Source of the DNA: Solibacillus isronensis
GTDB lineage: Bacteria > Bacillota > Bacilli > Bacillales_A > Planococcaceae
DNA: 64,000 bases
Direction: 5' to 3'
NCBI RefSeq assembly: GCF_023715405.1
Contig: NZ_JAMBOC010000001.1
Span: forward strand, 1,612,001-1,676,000
Both the position numbers and the translations under genes were made by a program. Shown piece after piece: positions 26,955 to 38,206 of this stretch. Position 1 is the stretch's first letter. Each line of letters starts with the position of its first letter. Below the pieces are notes generated by a model, which made no database searches, was not told the origin of the DNA, and worked only from the letters and a program-made list of their open reading frames with translations.

Positions 26955-29156
26955 TCATTGAATATTTAAGAATTTTTCCTGCAAAATATAATACGATTCC
27001 TTCAAACGTTCCTTATATTCCGGAAGAGTCCAGCCTTCCCATGTATAGCTTTTCAGGTCTGACTTATTTGCCGGGACACTCAGTTTCGCTTCATCATTTT
27101 TGATCATCAATAGCCCAACTTCAATCCCTTCTGTAATTTCCCTAGTCATCTCCTCATTCGCATACAAATCAGCCCATACTTCCCGACGGCTAGGATCGGT
27201 AAAGTTCAGCAATAGCCACGGAATACGGATTTCCACAACACCAGCCGCTTCATTGACTTCATAATCGGCAAGTGAATCATAATCCGGGCTTTCCGGATTG
27301 CCGTTTCCTTTCCTCAGCTTTCCAGTCTCGTATTTTTCAAATGGATAGGTCTCATCGAGTATTGGAATCGTCAGCTGTTTATTCAGTGCATACTCAATAG
27401 GGTTAAATTGCCCGCTGTTTTTTTGAGTTACACCTTCAAATGGAACTTGCTCCAAAAGTTCACCATATAGTTTCTGAAACAGATCATAGTACGCATCCAC
27501 TTCCAATCTGCTGTTTTCCTCATCTTTAATCGCGAGTACAAAATCCGCTTCGTTTAACAGCGGATAACCTTTATACGACGAATTCCCTTGGTTTTTTACT
27601 GTACTGAAGTAAATCAATGGATAATAATCATTTGAAAACTCCACATTTTTTGCATCTAGCCGTAAATATAAATACCGTTCATCAGAATCCATAAACATGT
27701 TCAGCTGTTCGGTTTCATACACCGCTTTTTTACCTGACCAGTCCGATGTATCCCCATCTACTTTTATTTTCAATGTATCAAAGCTGAGCAGTCCGAATTG
27801 CTGTTCATTCGTTTGCGCATTTGACCAAAATGGCCGTTGATCCGGATTATCGAGATCCATCGTATTCCACGTCCTTTTGAACCATTCATCCTGCCAGGAG
27901 AATACTAAACCACCAAGCATGCCTTCGTGCAGAATATCTTCATAGAGACTGACTAAATATTCTCCTTGCTGACGCTCTGTCACAAAGCCCTGATTCCAGC
28001 CAAACGGATTTTTATGGGTCATTCCCCGTGAAGCCGGGATGCCGAATTCCGATATTAGAATCGGCAATCTGTGCGCTTTCTTCAGATCATTCAAATACGC
28101 GGCATAGTTGTTTGGTTTACCGCGATGGTCGATATACTGCAAATACTCAGGGGTAAAGTTCATAAAATCAGGGTAATACGGATACACATGATAATTTGCA
28201 AATTGACCAACTTGCTGAATTTCGTTTTTTTCATAAATAACGTTCGGGTTTACCGACGTCATATCTTCCTCTTCACTCGGTTCATACGGATGGTCGAGTA
28301 AATCAGTCGTTACCCAATTCGTAAAACTGAATGGGCGCATCCAACTGTATTGCTCTATTTCGTACTTGGCCGCATACTCCATTTGTTCCGCAAGCCATAT
28401 TTCAAATGGCGCTGCGTCCTTTGTCGCAAAATACCTGCCGTCGAATTGAGGCTTGCCATTATATTTTTCATTCACAGATTGAACTGCCTGCGGATACCAT
28501 TCGATACCGATCATCCACCCTATTACATACGGAGCAACATTGGCAGTATAGCTCCCCGATGCATGACCAGGCTGATGTTCAATTTCTGCATTGCCGTGAA
28601 GAATATCGATAATATTTTTCATTTCCTTTTGGAACTTCTCCGTCGGTTCACCATATACATCCAACTGCTCAATCACCGGTTCTTCTTCGAGCCATACCCC
28701 ATGGAACAAGTAAATCGGTTGTTCATGCGACTCATTGTATTCGAGCAACGCTTCATAGAATGCAGGTGGATGTATTGTGTAAATTCGAATAGCGTTTGCA
28801 TGCATTTCACCGATTGACTTAAGCCATCCCGAATAATCTTCTTTGGTAATGCCAGCTTCACCTGGGAATAGACCCGGTTTTGCCATCCCGATATTTACCC
28901 CTTTAATCGTCATTTTCTGCCATACGCCGTTTTGCAACACTTCATATTTATCGTTCAATATCCGGGCAATATAGGCAACCCCCTGCTCATAGACCGGTTC
29001 AACCGATGTTTTGGCTATTTGTTTTGAGTTCGGGGAATCCACGTTAACATCATCTCTTTCTGAAACGGATTGATTATTCATTAGATAAATCGCGAGCGGA
29101 ACCGAAATGAGAAGCAGTAATCCAAGTAAAATCAACTTTTTCTTCAACAACGCCAC
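26955..29156 (-). CDS. Membrane-anchored GH clan A-type glycoside hydrolase with CBM9-like domain
   Basis: About 733 residues. An N-terminal signal anchor (LILLGLLLLISVPLAIYLM) is followed by a TIM-barrel-type domain (about 75-450). Its likely acid/base is E219 in IGWMIGIEW and its nucleophile E370 in ILISEFG, as in GH2/GH5-like clan A enzymes. From about 463 (KIKVDGDTSDWSG) a beta-rich domain resembles CBM9-type modules. It should act outside the membrane on a polysaccharide, probably that made by the co-operonic synthase. The frame opens at a GTG; a TTG three codons later (AGGTGG at 5 bases) is the likelier start. Confidence 0.85.
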   Translation of the reverse strand: MALLKKKLILLGLLLLISVPLAIYLMNNQSVSERDDVNVDSPNSKQIAKTSVEPVYEQGVAYIARILNDKYEVLQNGVWQKMTIKGVNIGMAKPGLFPGEAGITKEDYSGWLKSIGEMHANAIRIYTIHPPAFYEALLEYNESHEQPIYLFHGVWLEEEPVIEQLDVYGEPTEKFQKEMKNIIDILHGNAEIEHQPGHASGSYTANVAPYVIGWMIGIEWYPQAVQSVNEKYNGKPQFDGRYFATKDAAPFEIWLAEQMEYAAKYEIEQYSWMRPFSFTNWVTTDLLDHPYEPSEEEDMTSVNPNVIYEKNEIQQVGQFANYHVYPYYPDFMNFTPEYLQYIDHRGKPNNYAAYLNDLKKAHRLPILISEFGIPASRGMTHKNPFGWNQGFVTERQQGEYLVSLYEDILHEGMLGGLVFSWQDEWFKRTWNTMDLDNPDQRPFWSNAQTNEQQFGLLSFDTLKIKVDGDTSDWSGKKAVYETEQLNMFMDSDERYLYLRLDAKNVEFSNDYYPLIYFSTVKNQGNSSYKGYPLLNEADFVLAIKDEENSRLEVDAYYDLFQKLYGELLEQVPFEGVTQKNSGQFNPIEYALNKQLTIPILDETYPFEKYETGKLRKGNGNPESPDYDSLADYEVNEAAGVVEIRIPWLLLNFTDPSRREVWADLYANEEMTREITEGIEVGLLMIKNDEAKLSVPANKSDLKSYTWEGWTLPEYKERLKESYYILQEKFLNIQ

Positions 29157-29257
29157 CTGCCATTATTCAAAATAATTTAAAAGGGAAAGAATTACTTTAT
29201 TGTTTCTCTTCCCCTTAAACACGGAGGAGAAACAGAAAATGGCTGATAGAAAAGGAA

Positions 29258-29286
29258 AACACCCATTTCTATAAGAAATGAGTGTT
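29258..29286 (-). terminator. Terminator downstream of the YvbH-like gene
   Basis: The AACAC..ATTTCT / AGAAAT..GTGTT hairpin is followed on the minus strand by TTTTCCTTTTCT. It separates this gene from the polysaccharide operon downstream. Confidence 0.75.
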
Positions 29287-29294
29287 AGCTATTA

Positions 29295-29909
29295 TTAGTT
29301 ATTAATATATTTTTCGAAAACATCTCCGAAATCTTTTTTCACAAATGATTTCTTTTGCTCGAGCAGCCAGCTATGTGAAAATGCTGTAATCTCCTTGAAC
29401 GCCTCAGCTGGTGAAACCCCTTCATTGCCCGCGCGGCCGATTGCAGATGCCGCTAAATTCAAGCTTTGTTTTGCAGCATCCATACTGAATGTATTCGCTT
29501 TTTGTTCAAGTGAAATGGCATGAAGCGCTTTGTATAAATCCTTAATTTCCGTTAAATGTTTTTTATGAATATCAATGCTTAACGGCACATTTCCGATTAC
29601 AAATTTGATCTCTACATCCAAATCGATTGTCCCCGCAGTTTCCAGCAGTACTTCTTCAATCGCAAAATGTTCGTAGTCATAGCGGCGCAGCATACGTTTT
29701 TTACTGATGGCATTTGCGCCGTCTACATGGATTAATGCGTAGTTTGTGAAGCAATACTCATCTGCTTTTGTTTTAATCAGGAAATAAATTTTTTCATCAA
29801 CTTCATTAAAAATAAAATCATCCGAATCTGTTTTGTCAAAGTCCTGTCTTGAAATCACTACCCCAATATCTGATAGACCTAATGCATCTGATGCTAATTT
29901 TTTGAACAT
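29295..29909 (-). CDS. yvbH: PH-domain protein of the YvbH type
   Basis: 204-residue cytoplasmic protein. Residues about 1-125 match the bacterial PH domain (DIGVVISRQDFDKTDSDDFI and YALIHVDGANAISKKRMLRR), followed by a helical YvbH-like oligomerisation tail (about 130-200). The ATG at 29909 has AAAGGAGG 8 bases upstream; a longer in-frame start does not. Bacillus YvbH has the same length and layout but no established function. It sits between the desaturase gene and the polysaccharide operon, with its own terminator. Confidence 0.85.
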   Translation of the reverse strand: MFKKLASDALGLSDIGVVISRQDFDKTDSDDFIFNEVDEKIYFLIKTKADEYCFTNYALIHVDGANAISKKRMLRRYDYEHFAIEEVLLETAGTIDLDVEIKFVIGNVPLSIDIHKKHLTEIKDLYKALHAISLEQKANTFSMDAAKQSLNLAASAIGRAGNEGVSPAEAFKEITAFSHSWLLEQKKSFVKKDFGDVFEKYINN

Positions 29910-29984
29910 TGTATTGCCTCCTTTAAATGAATAGTTATTATACGTTTCCATTCAAATAAAAGTTTCATACAATGAAATCACTTT

Positions 29985-31559
29985 CTAAGCATTCGTTTGA
30001 ATGGCTGCAGGCTGATGCTGTAATTGTCGTTGTTTCTTTTTATACAGTTCCACTTTCGGCAATGGTTTTACAGGAAGCAATGTCTGTTTATCCTGCTGTA
30101 AAATGCCGTTTGCTGTAATTCGGGCTGATTCCAGAATAATGGGCAAGCCACTGCCCGGATGTGTACCACCACCGACTAACCAGCACTGATCCAGCTCTTC
30201 AAATTTATTACGCGGACGAAATACAAGCATTTGTGACAATTGGTGTCCTAAGTTGAACGTCGCTCCTTTATAAACATGAATATCGCGTTCCCAGTCAGCA
30301 GGTGTAATCATACGTTCTTCTTCGATATACTCCCAAATGTCCTTAATGCCCAGTTTATCCGATACCATATTTAATATCATATCCCGGAATGGAGCTGCTT
30401 TTTCAGACCAGTCAATTCCACTCATATTATTCGGTACCGGCACTAAAATGTATAATGTCGATTTCCCTTTTGGCGCAACCGTTTCATCCGTTACGACGGC
30501 ATTTTGAATGTAAATCGATGGATCATCGGACATCAGTTTTGTTTTTGTAATTTCCTCTACATTTTTCCGGTAATCTTTCGCAAACCAAATTGTATGATGC
30601 GGTAAATCAAATCGTTTATTGACACCTAAATACAGCATGAACGTTGAACAAGAGTATTGTTTTTTCTCAAGTTTTTCAGGTGTATATTTTTTTAATAGTC
30701 CTGGCTCAACAAGATTTGTCATCGCATGTGCAAAATCTCCGTTAATGATGACTTCATCCGCTTCGATCTCCTGACCATCTTCCAGCAGTAAACCCGTCAC
30801 TTTTCTGCCGTTTGTTTTTAATTTTTTCACCCCATTATTGAGTAGGATTTTCCCGCCTGATTCCAGCACAACTTTTGCCATCGCTTCCGTCAGCTTATTA
30901 ATACCACCTTTAATGTGGTAGACACCGTACGCATGTTCAATATACGAAAGAATCGAAAATGCGCCAGGACTTTCCCATGGAGACATCCCTAAATATTTTG
31001 CCTGGAATGTGAAAGCGAGCTGTAATTCCTCTTCGTTATAAAACTTCGACAGTGTATCAACAAGGGAATTTCCTACTTCCAATTCTTTGAACGCTTTCAT
31101 CACTTTCGGGTTGAACAAATCTGTCAGCTTATTCATCGGAGCCTGCAGCACAGGGGCAAGCACTTCGAGTTTCTTTTGTGTCTGCTCCATATAACGCTCA
31201 TAGCTCCCCTCATTTCCAGGGAAAAGCTCGTTGATTTGACGAATCATTTCATCTGCATCACGTGTCATATTAATTTTTTTGTTATGGTAGATTAATTGAT
31301 ACATAGGATTCAAATCAATCAAATCGACATAGTCGTGAATATCGCGACCTGTTAATTCAAAAATCTCTTCTGCAATGTACAACATATTTAAAAACGTCGG
31401 GCCCATATCAAATTTATAATCACCAAGCTTAATTTCGCTTGTTCGACCACCTACATAAGCCTGCTTTTCATAAATCGTTACTTCATAACCTTTATGCGCC
31501 AATAACATGGCGACCGCTAATCCGCCAGGACCTGCCCCTACCACTGCAATTTTTTTCAT
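29985..31559 (-). CDS. CrtI/CrtN-type phytoene desaturase family FAD oxidoreductase
   Basis: 524-residue flavoprotein. The N-terminal dinucleotide-binding motif is GAGPGGLAVAMLLAHKGYEV, with EKQAYVGGRTSE after it. The C-terminal FAD motif GGGTHPGSGLPIILESAR is intact. This family desaturates or oxidises carotenoid backbones such as phytoene, diapophytoene or diaponeurosporene. No phytoene synthase or other crt gene is near, so the substrate must come from elsewhere or differ. GGGAGGAACTATAA precedes the ATG. The 5' region has several TTGTATAA-like motifs. Confidence 0.88.
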   Translation of the reverse strand: MKKIAVVGAGPGGLAVAMLLAHKGYEVTIYEKQAYVGGRTSEIKLGDYKFDMGPTFLNMLYIAEEIFELTGRDIHDYVDLIDLNPMYQLIYHNKKINMTRDADEMIRQINELFPGNEGSYERYMEQTQKKLEVLAPVLQAPMNKLTDLFNPKVMKAFKELEVGNSLVDTLSKFYNEEELQLAFTFQAKYLGMSPWESPGAFSILSYIEHAYGVYHIKGGINKLTEAMAKVVLESGGKILLNNGVKKLKTNGRKVTGLLLEDGQEIEADEVIINGDFAHAMTNLVEPGLLKKYTPEKLEKKQYSCSTFMLYLGVNKRFDLPHHTIWFAKDYRKNVEEITKTKLMSDDPSIYIQNAVVTDETVAPKGKSTLYILVPVPNNMSGIDWSEKAAPFRDMILNMVSDKLGIKDIWEYIEEERMITPADWERDIHVYKGATFNLGHQLSQMLVFRPRNKFEELDQCWLVGGGTHPGSGLPIILESARITANGILQQDKQTLLPVKPLPKVELYKKKQRQLQHQPAAIQTNA

Positions 31560-31588
31560 TTATAGTTCCTCCCTGTTTCGATTCGATA

Positions 31589-31765
31589 TTGTACAATGTT
31601 TCACTCGTGTAAATTGACTTGTATAACGTTTAGAGGTTCCCTTTAATCTTTTCGGTGTTAATATTAATGAAACTCTATATTAAAGCTGTTTATAATAAAA
31701 TTTTATCAATAGATGCTGTTTTAAGTTATACAAACATTATACATATTTACTTTTCATTATACAAG
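31589..31765 (-). promoter_or_regulatory. Cluster of TTGTATAA-like motifs upstream of the CrtI-like gene
   Basis: CTTGTATAATG (31765-31755), ATGTATAATG (31744-31735) and GTTTGTATAAC (31735-31725) occur on the minus strand. A TTGTACAA palindrome lies at 31589-31596 and CTTGTATAACG on the plus strand at 31618. They could be extended -10 promoters or operator half-sites. Confidence 0.4.
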
Positions 31766-31826
31766 GGGGAAATACATTTAATTTGAGATAGTTTATAAGT
31801 AGTGGGGGGCCTGTTTACAAAACAAA

Positions 31827-31863
31827 AAGCCTTAATTTCTCTTTGCGCGAGAAATTAAGGCTT
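31827..31863 (-). terminator. Terminator downstream of rsmE
   Basis: AAGCCTTAATTTCTC pairs perfectly with GAGAAATTAAGGCTT around a 7-base loop. T-rich sequence follows on the minus strand, ending the heat-shock block. Confidence 0.93.
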
Positions 31864-31901
31864 GCTACTTTTTATAGGTCTGTTAATTCAAACCCAATCC
31901 A

Positions 31902-32645
31902 TTATTCAAATTCATAAGAAATTGCAGCCAACGCATACAATGGCGCCGTCTCTGCTCGTAAAATACGCGGCCCAAGTGACATTGTCTGTGCACCGGCTTC
32001 AAGCAGTGATGCCGATTCATTGCGGGAAATGCCGCCCTCAGGACCGAAAATGCATAGGATGCGCGGCGTTTTATCAGCATTTAACGATTGCAGCTTTTGT
32101 TTAAATGTCGTACGTGTCGCCAACTTCGCATCCTCTTCATCTGCAATATATACAGCATCATAGTTAGAGAATGTTTGTACAAGCTGTTTGAAACTGATTG
32201 GTTGTACAACATTCGGGACATATGTTCGATGCGATTGCTCAGCCGCTTCCTGAGCGATTTTTTGAAGGCGTTCCTGATTTTTCTTCGCTTTTTTATCATC
32301 CCATTTTACAATTGAACGTTCCGCAGCAAACGGGATTAATGCATGCATACCGAGCTCTGTCGCCTTTTGTGCAATCAGTTCCAGTTTATCGCCTTTTGGC
32401 AGGCCACATGCAATATCTACTTTAACCGGCATTTCCGGCGAAGGGATTGTCGTACCTGTTTTTTTCGCATGGACATCCTGGTCCAGCTCGGTAATTTCAC
32501 AAATATACGCTACATTATCATGTACAACAATGATTTCTTCTCCCACCGTCATGCGCATTACTTTTGAAATATGACGCGCGTTTTCTCCGGAAATGATAAA
32601 TTGGTCCATTTCATTATCCACTGTATCTACAAAATATCTTTGCAT
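31902..32645 (-). CDS. rsmE: 16S rRNA (uracil-1498-N3)-methyltransferase RsmE
   Basis: 247-residue SPOUT methyltransferase that methylates N3 of U1498 in 16S rRNA. An N-terminal PUA-like domain (QRYFVDTVDNEMDQFIISGE) precedes the trefoil-knot domain, whose SAM loop reads IFGPEGGISRNE and LGPRILRAETAPLYAL. The ATG at 32645 follows AAGGAGTGAAGGCA; the upstream extension has no site. prmA lies 82 bases upstream, as in Bacillus, but mtaB no longer follows. Confidence 0.96.
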   Translation of the reverse strand: MQRYFVDTVDNEMDQFIISGENARHISKVMRMTVGEEIIVVHDNVAYICEITELDQDVHAKKTGTTIPSPEMPVKVDIACGLPKGDKLELIAQKATELGMHALIPFAAERSIVKWDDKKAKKNQERLQKIAQEAAEQSHRTYVPNVVQPISFKQLVQTFSNYDAVYIADEEDAKLATRTTFKQKLQSLNADKTPRILCIFGPEGGISRNESASLLEAGAQTMSLGPRILRAETAPLYALAAISYEFE

Positions 32646-32727
32646 TGCCTTCACTCCTTGTTGATAACGTAAAAATCGAACATTTTGCACATTAGCAAAA
32701 TGTTCGATTTTCGATTAAACGATTTAA

Positions 32728-33666
32728 TTAAGGACGACGTGAAATAATCGCTACCCAATCTTCCATCATTAATACTTCTTCAATGACAAATCCGGCTTTT
32801 TCAAGAGCTGCTTTTACATCATCTTTCTTCGCTCCGATAATGCCCGATGTAACATAAATACCGCCTGGTTTTACAATTGAAAATGCATCATCCGTAAATG
32901 ACATAATGATTTCCGCTAAAATATTCGCTACAACAATATCAGCCGGTTCTTTTACTGTGTCCAAAAGATTACCGTGGAATACTTCAACAATATCACTCAT
33001 TTTATTCAATTCAACGTTTTCACGTGCTGCATTTACTGCCACTTCATCTAAGTCCAGCGCATGAACACTTTTCGCACCAAGCATGGCAGCACCAATTGAC
33101 AGTACACCAGATCCTGTACCAACATCGACAACTGTGTGGTCATGCTGTACAACTTTTTCAAGCGCCTGCAAACACATAACTGTTGTAGGGTGTGTTCCTG
33201 TTCCGAACGCCATTCCCGGATCCAGTTCAATGATCAGCTCATCCGTTGATACTGGTTTGTAGTCTTCCCAAGTCGGTACAATTGTGAAGCGTTCTGAAAT
33301 TTTTACCGGATGGTAGTATTGCTTCCACGCCGTTGACCAATCTTCTTCATCAACTTCACAAAGTGTTAATACATTTTCACCAATATTAATATCAAAGTTT
33401 ACAAGGTTTGCGATTGCAAGCTTAATTTCTTCGATTGTTTCCGCTAAAAAACTTGAAGCCGATAAATATGCTTTTACAATGACACCTGTTTTCGGAAAAT
33501 CTTCAGGATTCAGTGCATAAATTTCACCAAATTTATCGATTCTCTCTTTGTCTAATTCCTTTGAATCTTCAATTACTACACCGCTTGCACCAGCTTCGTG
33601 TAAAATGTTCGTCACTGCATCAACAGCTTCATGCGTTGTTAAAATCGAAAGTTCTGTCCATTTCAC
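32728..33666 (-). CDS. prmA: Ribosomal protein L11 methyltransferase
   Basis: 312-residue SAM-dependent enzyme that trimethylates ribosomal protein L11. The SAM motif [15 protein letters not shown] is at about 175-190 and the post-motif [11 protein letters not shown] at about 240. The start is GTG at 33666, giving [16 protein letters not shown], which aligns with the Bacillus N-terminus; AAGGAG lies 10 bases upstream. A TTG two codons earlier is also possible. It begins 14 bases after dnaJ ends, in the same operon. Confidence 0.96.
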   Translation of the reverse strand: MKWTELSILTTHEAVDAVTNILHEAGASGVVIEDSKELDKERIDKFGEIYALNPEDFPKTGVIVKAYLSASSFLAETIEEIKLAIANLVNFDINIGENVLTLCEVDEEDWSTAWKQYYHPVKISERFTIVPTWEDYKPVSTDELIIELDPGMAFGTGTHPTTVMCLQALEKVVQHDHTVVDVGTGSGVLSIGAAMLGAKSVHALDLDEVAVNAARENVELNKMSDIVEVFHGNLLDTVKEPADIVVANILAEIIMSFTDDAFSIVKPGGIYVTSGIIGAKKDDVKAALEKAGFVIEEVLMMEDWVAIISRRP

Positions 33667-33680
33667 TTGCAATACACTCC

Positions 33681-34802
33681 TTAGTCGCCTTTAATTTTTT
33701 TCTTAATTTTGTCGAACAGGGAGCTTCCGTGTTCTTCCGGAATGTCTCCACTAATTTCTGCAAATTCACGTAACAATTGTTTTTGTTTTTCCGTTAGTTT
33801 CGTCGGTATTACAACGTTTACGATGACATACTGGTTCCCCATGCCATAGCCGTGTACATTTTTTACGCCTTTATCTTTCAGGCGGAATTGCGCACCGGAT
33901 TGTGTACCTGCAGGAATTTTCAGCTTCACTTTCCCGTGAATTGTCGGTACTTCGATTTCATCACCTAATGCTGCTTGCGGGATAGTTAATTTTAATTCAT
34001 ATAAAATATCGTCGCCGTCACGTTCGAAATATTCATGCTTACGAACATTGAAAATAATGTATAAATCGCCGGCAGGACCATTGTTGAATCCTGCTTCACC
34101 TTGACCTGCTACACGTAATTGTTGGCCATCATCCACACCTGCCGGGATCGTGATTTTGATTTTTTTCTTCTTCGTAATTGTACCAGTACCGCGACATGGC
34201 GAACATTTTTCCACAATGATTTTACCTTGACCACGACATGATGGACAAGAACGTTTGTTTACCATACGGCCAAACGGTGTGTCGACCGCCTGGTTAATTT
34301 GGCCCGCACCATTACATTGTGAACATGTTTGTGGCTGCGTACCTGGTTTTGCACCAGAGCCGTGACATGTATCACATGTTTCTTCTTTTGGAATTTCAAT
34401 TTCTGTTTCTTTTCCGAATACTGCTTCTTCGAAAGAAATGTTCATACGGAATTGAAGATCGTCGCCTTTACGTGGGGCGTTTGGATCTTGGCGTCGACCG
34501 CCACCGAAGAACGAACTGAAGATGTCCTCAAAACCGCCGAATCCAGCGCCGCCGCCGAAGCCGCCGCCACCAAAGCCTGCATTTGGATCTTCGTGGCCGA
34601 ATTGGTCATAGCGAGCACGTTTTTGGTCGTCTGACAGCACTTCATATGCTTCTGCGACTTCTTTGAACTTTTCGTCCGCGCCCTCTTCCTTGTTTAAATC
34701 AGGGTGATACTGTTTTGATAATTTACGATACGCTTTTTTTATTTCATCTTTGCTTGCACCTTTGCTCAGGCCAAGTACTTCATAGTAATCGCGCTTACTC
34801 AT
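33681..34802 (-). CDS. dnaJ: Chaperone protein DnaJ
   Basis: 373-residue Hsp40 co-chaperone that stimulates DnaK ATPase activity. The J domain (1-70) has the HPD tripeptide in KQYHPDLN. A Gly/Phe linker (about 74-105) and four CxxCxGxG zinc repeats ([32 protein letters not shown]) are all present, followed by the client-binding domain. Unusually for an hrcA-grpE-dnaK-dnaJ block, an 823-base gap with a terminator and repeats separates it from dnaK, so it probably has its own promoter. Confidence 0.98.
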   Translation of the reverse strand: MSKRDYYEVLGLSKGASKDEIKKAYRKLSKQYHPDLNKEEGADEKFKEVAEAYEVLSDDQKRARYDQFGHEDPNAGFGGGGFGGGAGFGGFEDIFSSFFGGGRRQDPNAPRKGDDLQFRMNISFEEAVFGKETEIEIPKEETCDTCHGSGAKPGTQPQTCSQCNGAGQINQAVDTPFGRMVNKRSCPSCRGQGKIIVEKCSPCRGTGTITKKKKIKITIPAGVDDGQQLRVAGQGEAGFNNGPAGDLYIIFNVRKHEYFERDGDDILYELKLTIPQAALGDEIEVPTIHGKVKLKIPAGTQSGAQFRLKDKGVKNVHGYGMGNQYVIVNVVIPTKLTEKQKQLLREFAEISGDIPEEHGSSLFDKIKKKIKGD

Positions 34803-35047
34803 TGTTCACTCTCCGCTCTTTTTACATAACGTCTATTTTAACATGTTGAAAAATTGATGTATAGCTTTTGCTTTGGTACTTTTTTATAGGAATATAAAGT
34901 GTGGGCCATCTAATATAGTCCCGTTCTTTTTATTACGTGGAAGTTATAAGATGCCTTTTCCTTCATAAGCCCGTTGTGCTGCGTTGCGGGGTACAAATAC
35001 TAGTACATACACTATATCAATATAAAGTGTACTTTTTTTATATTCTC

Positions 35048-35157
35048 CAGTGCTTTCCATTTCGGGTCGGACGCTTTCCGCGGGCACGGCCTGAGCCTGT
35101 AGTCTCAGGCGTCGTGCTGTTCCCGCAGGAGTCGCCTCCCCTTCATTCCAAGCACTT
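35048..35157. repeat. GGACGCTTT-type palindromic repeat, compact copy
   Basis: An inverted repeat bounded by AGTGCTT and AAGCACT. The arms GGACGCTTTCCGCGGG and CCCGCAGGAGTCGCC enclose CACG..CTGAG / CTCAG..CGTG with a short loop. This is the simplest of the three copies in the window. The bases between dnaJ and this repeat (34803-35047) hold nothing I can name. Confidence 0.85.
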
Positions 35158-35213
35158 CCCGGTTAGTATTAAATTTCGTATTCTAACTAAATTGAGCTAC
35201 ATTCTGGTTCGAA

Positions 35214-35459
35214 CTTCTACTTTCCCGGTGAATTGTTCTACTTTTCATTGAAGAACTTCCACTTTAGCCCCTGAACTTTCTACTTTCACTTCCATAAGTT
35301 CAACTTTCTCAAGCGAATCTTCTAATAAAATTCAAATTTCTACTTTATGGGTGAATTATTCTACTTTTCATCGAAGAACTTCCACTTTAGCCCCTGAACC
35401 TTCTACTTTCGCTTCCACAAGTTCTACTTTCTCACCTAATTCTTCTAATAAAACTCGAA
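35214..35459. repeat. 21-bp-phased TTCTACTTT word array (array E)
   Basis: On the plus strand NTTCTAC or a close variant starts at 35214, 35235, 35256, 35277, 35298, 35319, 35337, 35358, 35379, 35400, 35421 and 35442. Ten of the eleven intervals are exactly 21 bp and one is 18. The array is two copies of a 123-bp block: 35214-35336 and 35337-35459. It uses the same core word as array A but on the opposite strand. It lies between the dnaK terminator and the dnaJ start. Confidence 0.93.
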
Positions 35460-35573
35460 CTCCCGCGAAAAATGGGCGATGCTTCCTAAAACGGATTAAA
35501 ATCGCCGCTTCACTCCGCCTTGCCTCGCGCCTCGCCCACTCTCCCGAATATAAATGGGGCTTATGACAAACTT

Positions 35574-35606
35574 AAAAGCCAAAGCCGCAAGCGGTCTTTG
35601 GCTTTT
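35574..35606 (-). terminator. Terminator of the hrcA-grpE-dnaK unit
   Basis: AAAAGCCAAAG and CTTTGGCTTTT form an 11-bp perfect stem, with inner CCGC/GCGG. It lies 20 bases after the dnaK stop codon. Confidence 0.92.
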
Positions 35607-35625
35607 ATGTGGAAATCAGAAAGAA

Positions 35626-37482
<1,857 letters not shown>

Positions 37483-37571
37483 TTAATTTTCCTCCTAATA
37501 GTAAAAAACAAAATGTGTTTGATATGAAAATCTAAATTTTAAATATATAGATAGTACCGAAAAGCACTAAA

Positions 37572-38129
37572 TTACTCGTTTACAGATACCATCGACGGAC
37601 GCAGTACACGGTCTTTTAACTGATACCCTTTTTGCAGTTCGCGTAAAATGACGCCTGTTTCCTTTTCACTGTCTTGCTCCTGCATTACAGCTTGGTGGAA
37701 GTTCGGATCAAAGCTTTCGCCTTCTGCCGGAATGATCGTAAGACCTTCTTTTTCCGTTGCAGCAAGTAACTGGTCATATACCATCTGTACACCTTTGTAT
37801 AATGAAGCCGCTTCTTCTGTCGTCACTTCTACTTGCAGTGCACGGTCTAAATTGTCCAGCACCGGTAAAAGTTCAGTTAATAAGCTTTGTGCACGGTATT
37901 TTTCAGCTGCTTCACGGTCTAAACGGTTGCGTCGTGTTAAGTTATCGTAATCTGCACGCAAACGCAAGTAGCGCGTATCCTCTTCAGCAAGTTTCGCTTC
38001 AAGTTCAGCGATTTTCTGATCTTTTTCATCTACTGCGTTTTCTTCTGTTTCAGTAGTTTCAGCTGTTTCCACTACTTCTTCCGTAGTTTCTTCTTGCTGC
38101 AATTCTTCATTGTTTTTTGTTTCTGACAC
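37572..38129 (-). CDS. grpE: Nucleotide exchange factor GrpE
   Basis: 185-residue co-chaperone that releases ADP from DnaK. A glutamate- and threonine-rich disordered N-terminus (about 1-40) is followed by a long dimerising coiled coil and a C-terminal beta wing (LRELQKGYQLKDRVLRPSMV). The start is GTG at 38129, with GAGGAGG 7 bases upstream; an earlier in-frame ATG would overlap that site. It lies between hrcA and dnaK. Confidence 0.97.
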   Translation of the reverse strand: MSETKNNEELQQEETTEEVVETAETTETEENAVDEKDQKIAELEAKLAEEDTRYLRLRADYDNLTRRNRLDREAAEKYRAQSLLTELLPVLDNLDRALQVEVTTEEAASLYKGVQMVYDQLLAATEKEGLTIIPAEGESFDPNFHQAVMQEQDSEKETGVILRELQKGYQLKDRVLRPSMVSVNE

Positions 38130-38206
38130 TTCTTTTCCTCCTCGAGTATCAATCATTTATGAATTCAGCGGTTATGTATAACATTACGACCGCTGATTCA
38201 ATGGCT

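Noticed and set aside
35351..35566. 71-codon frame with Ser-Thr-Phe repeats over array E
   Set aside because: Same artefact of 21-bp periodicity; no ribosome binding site and it runs into the dnaK terminator area.
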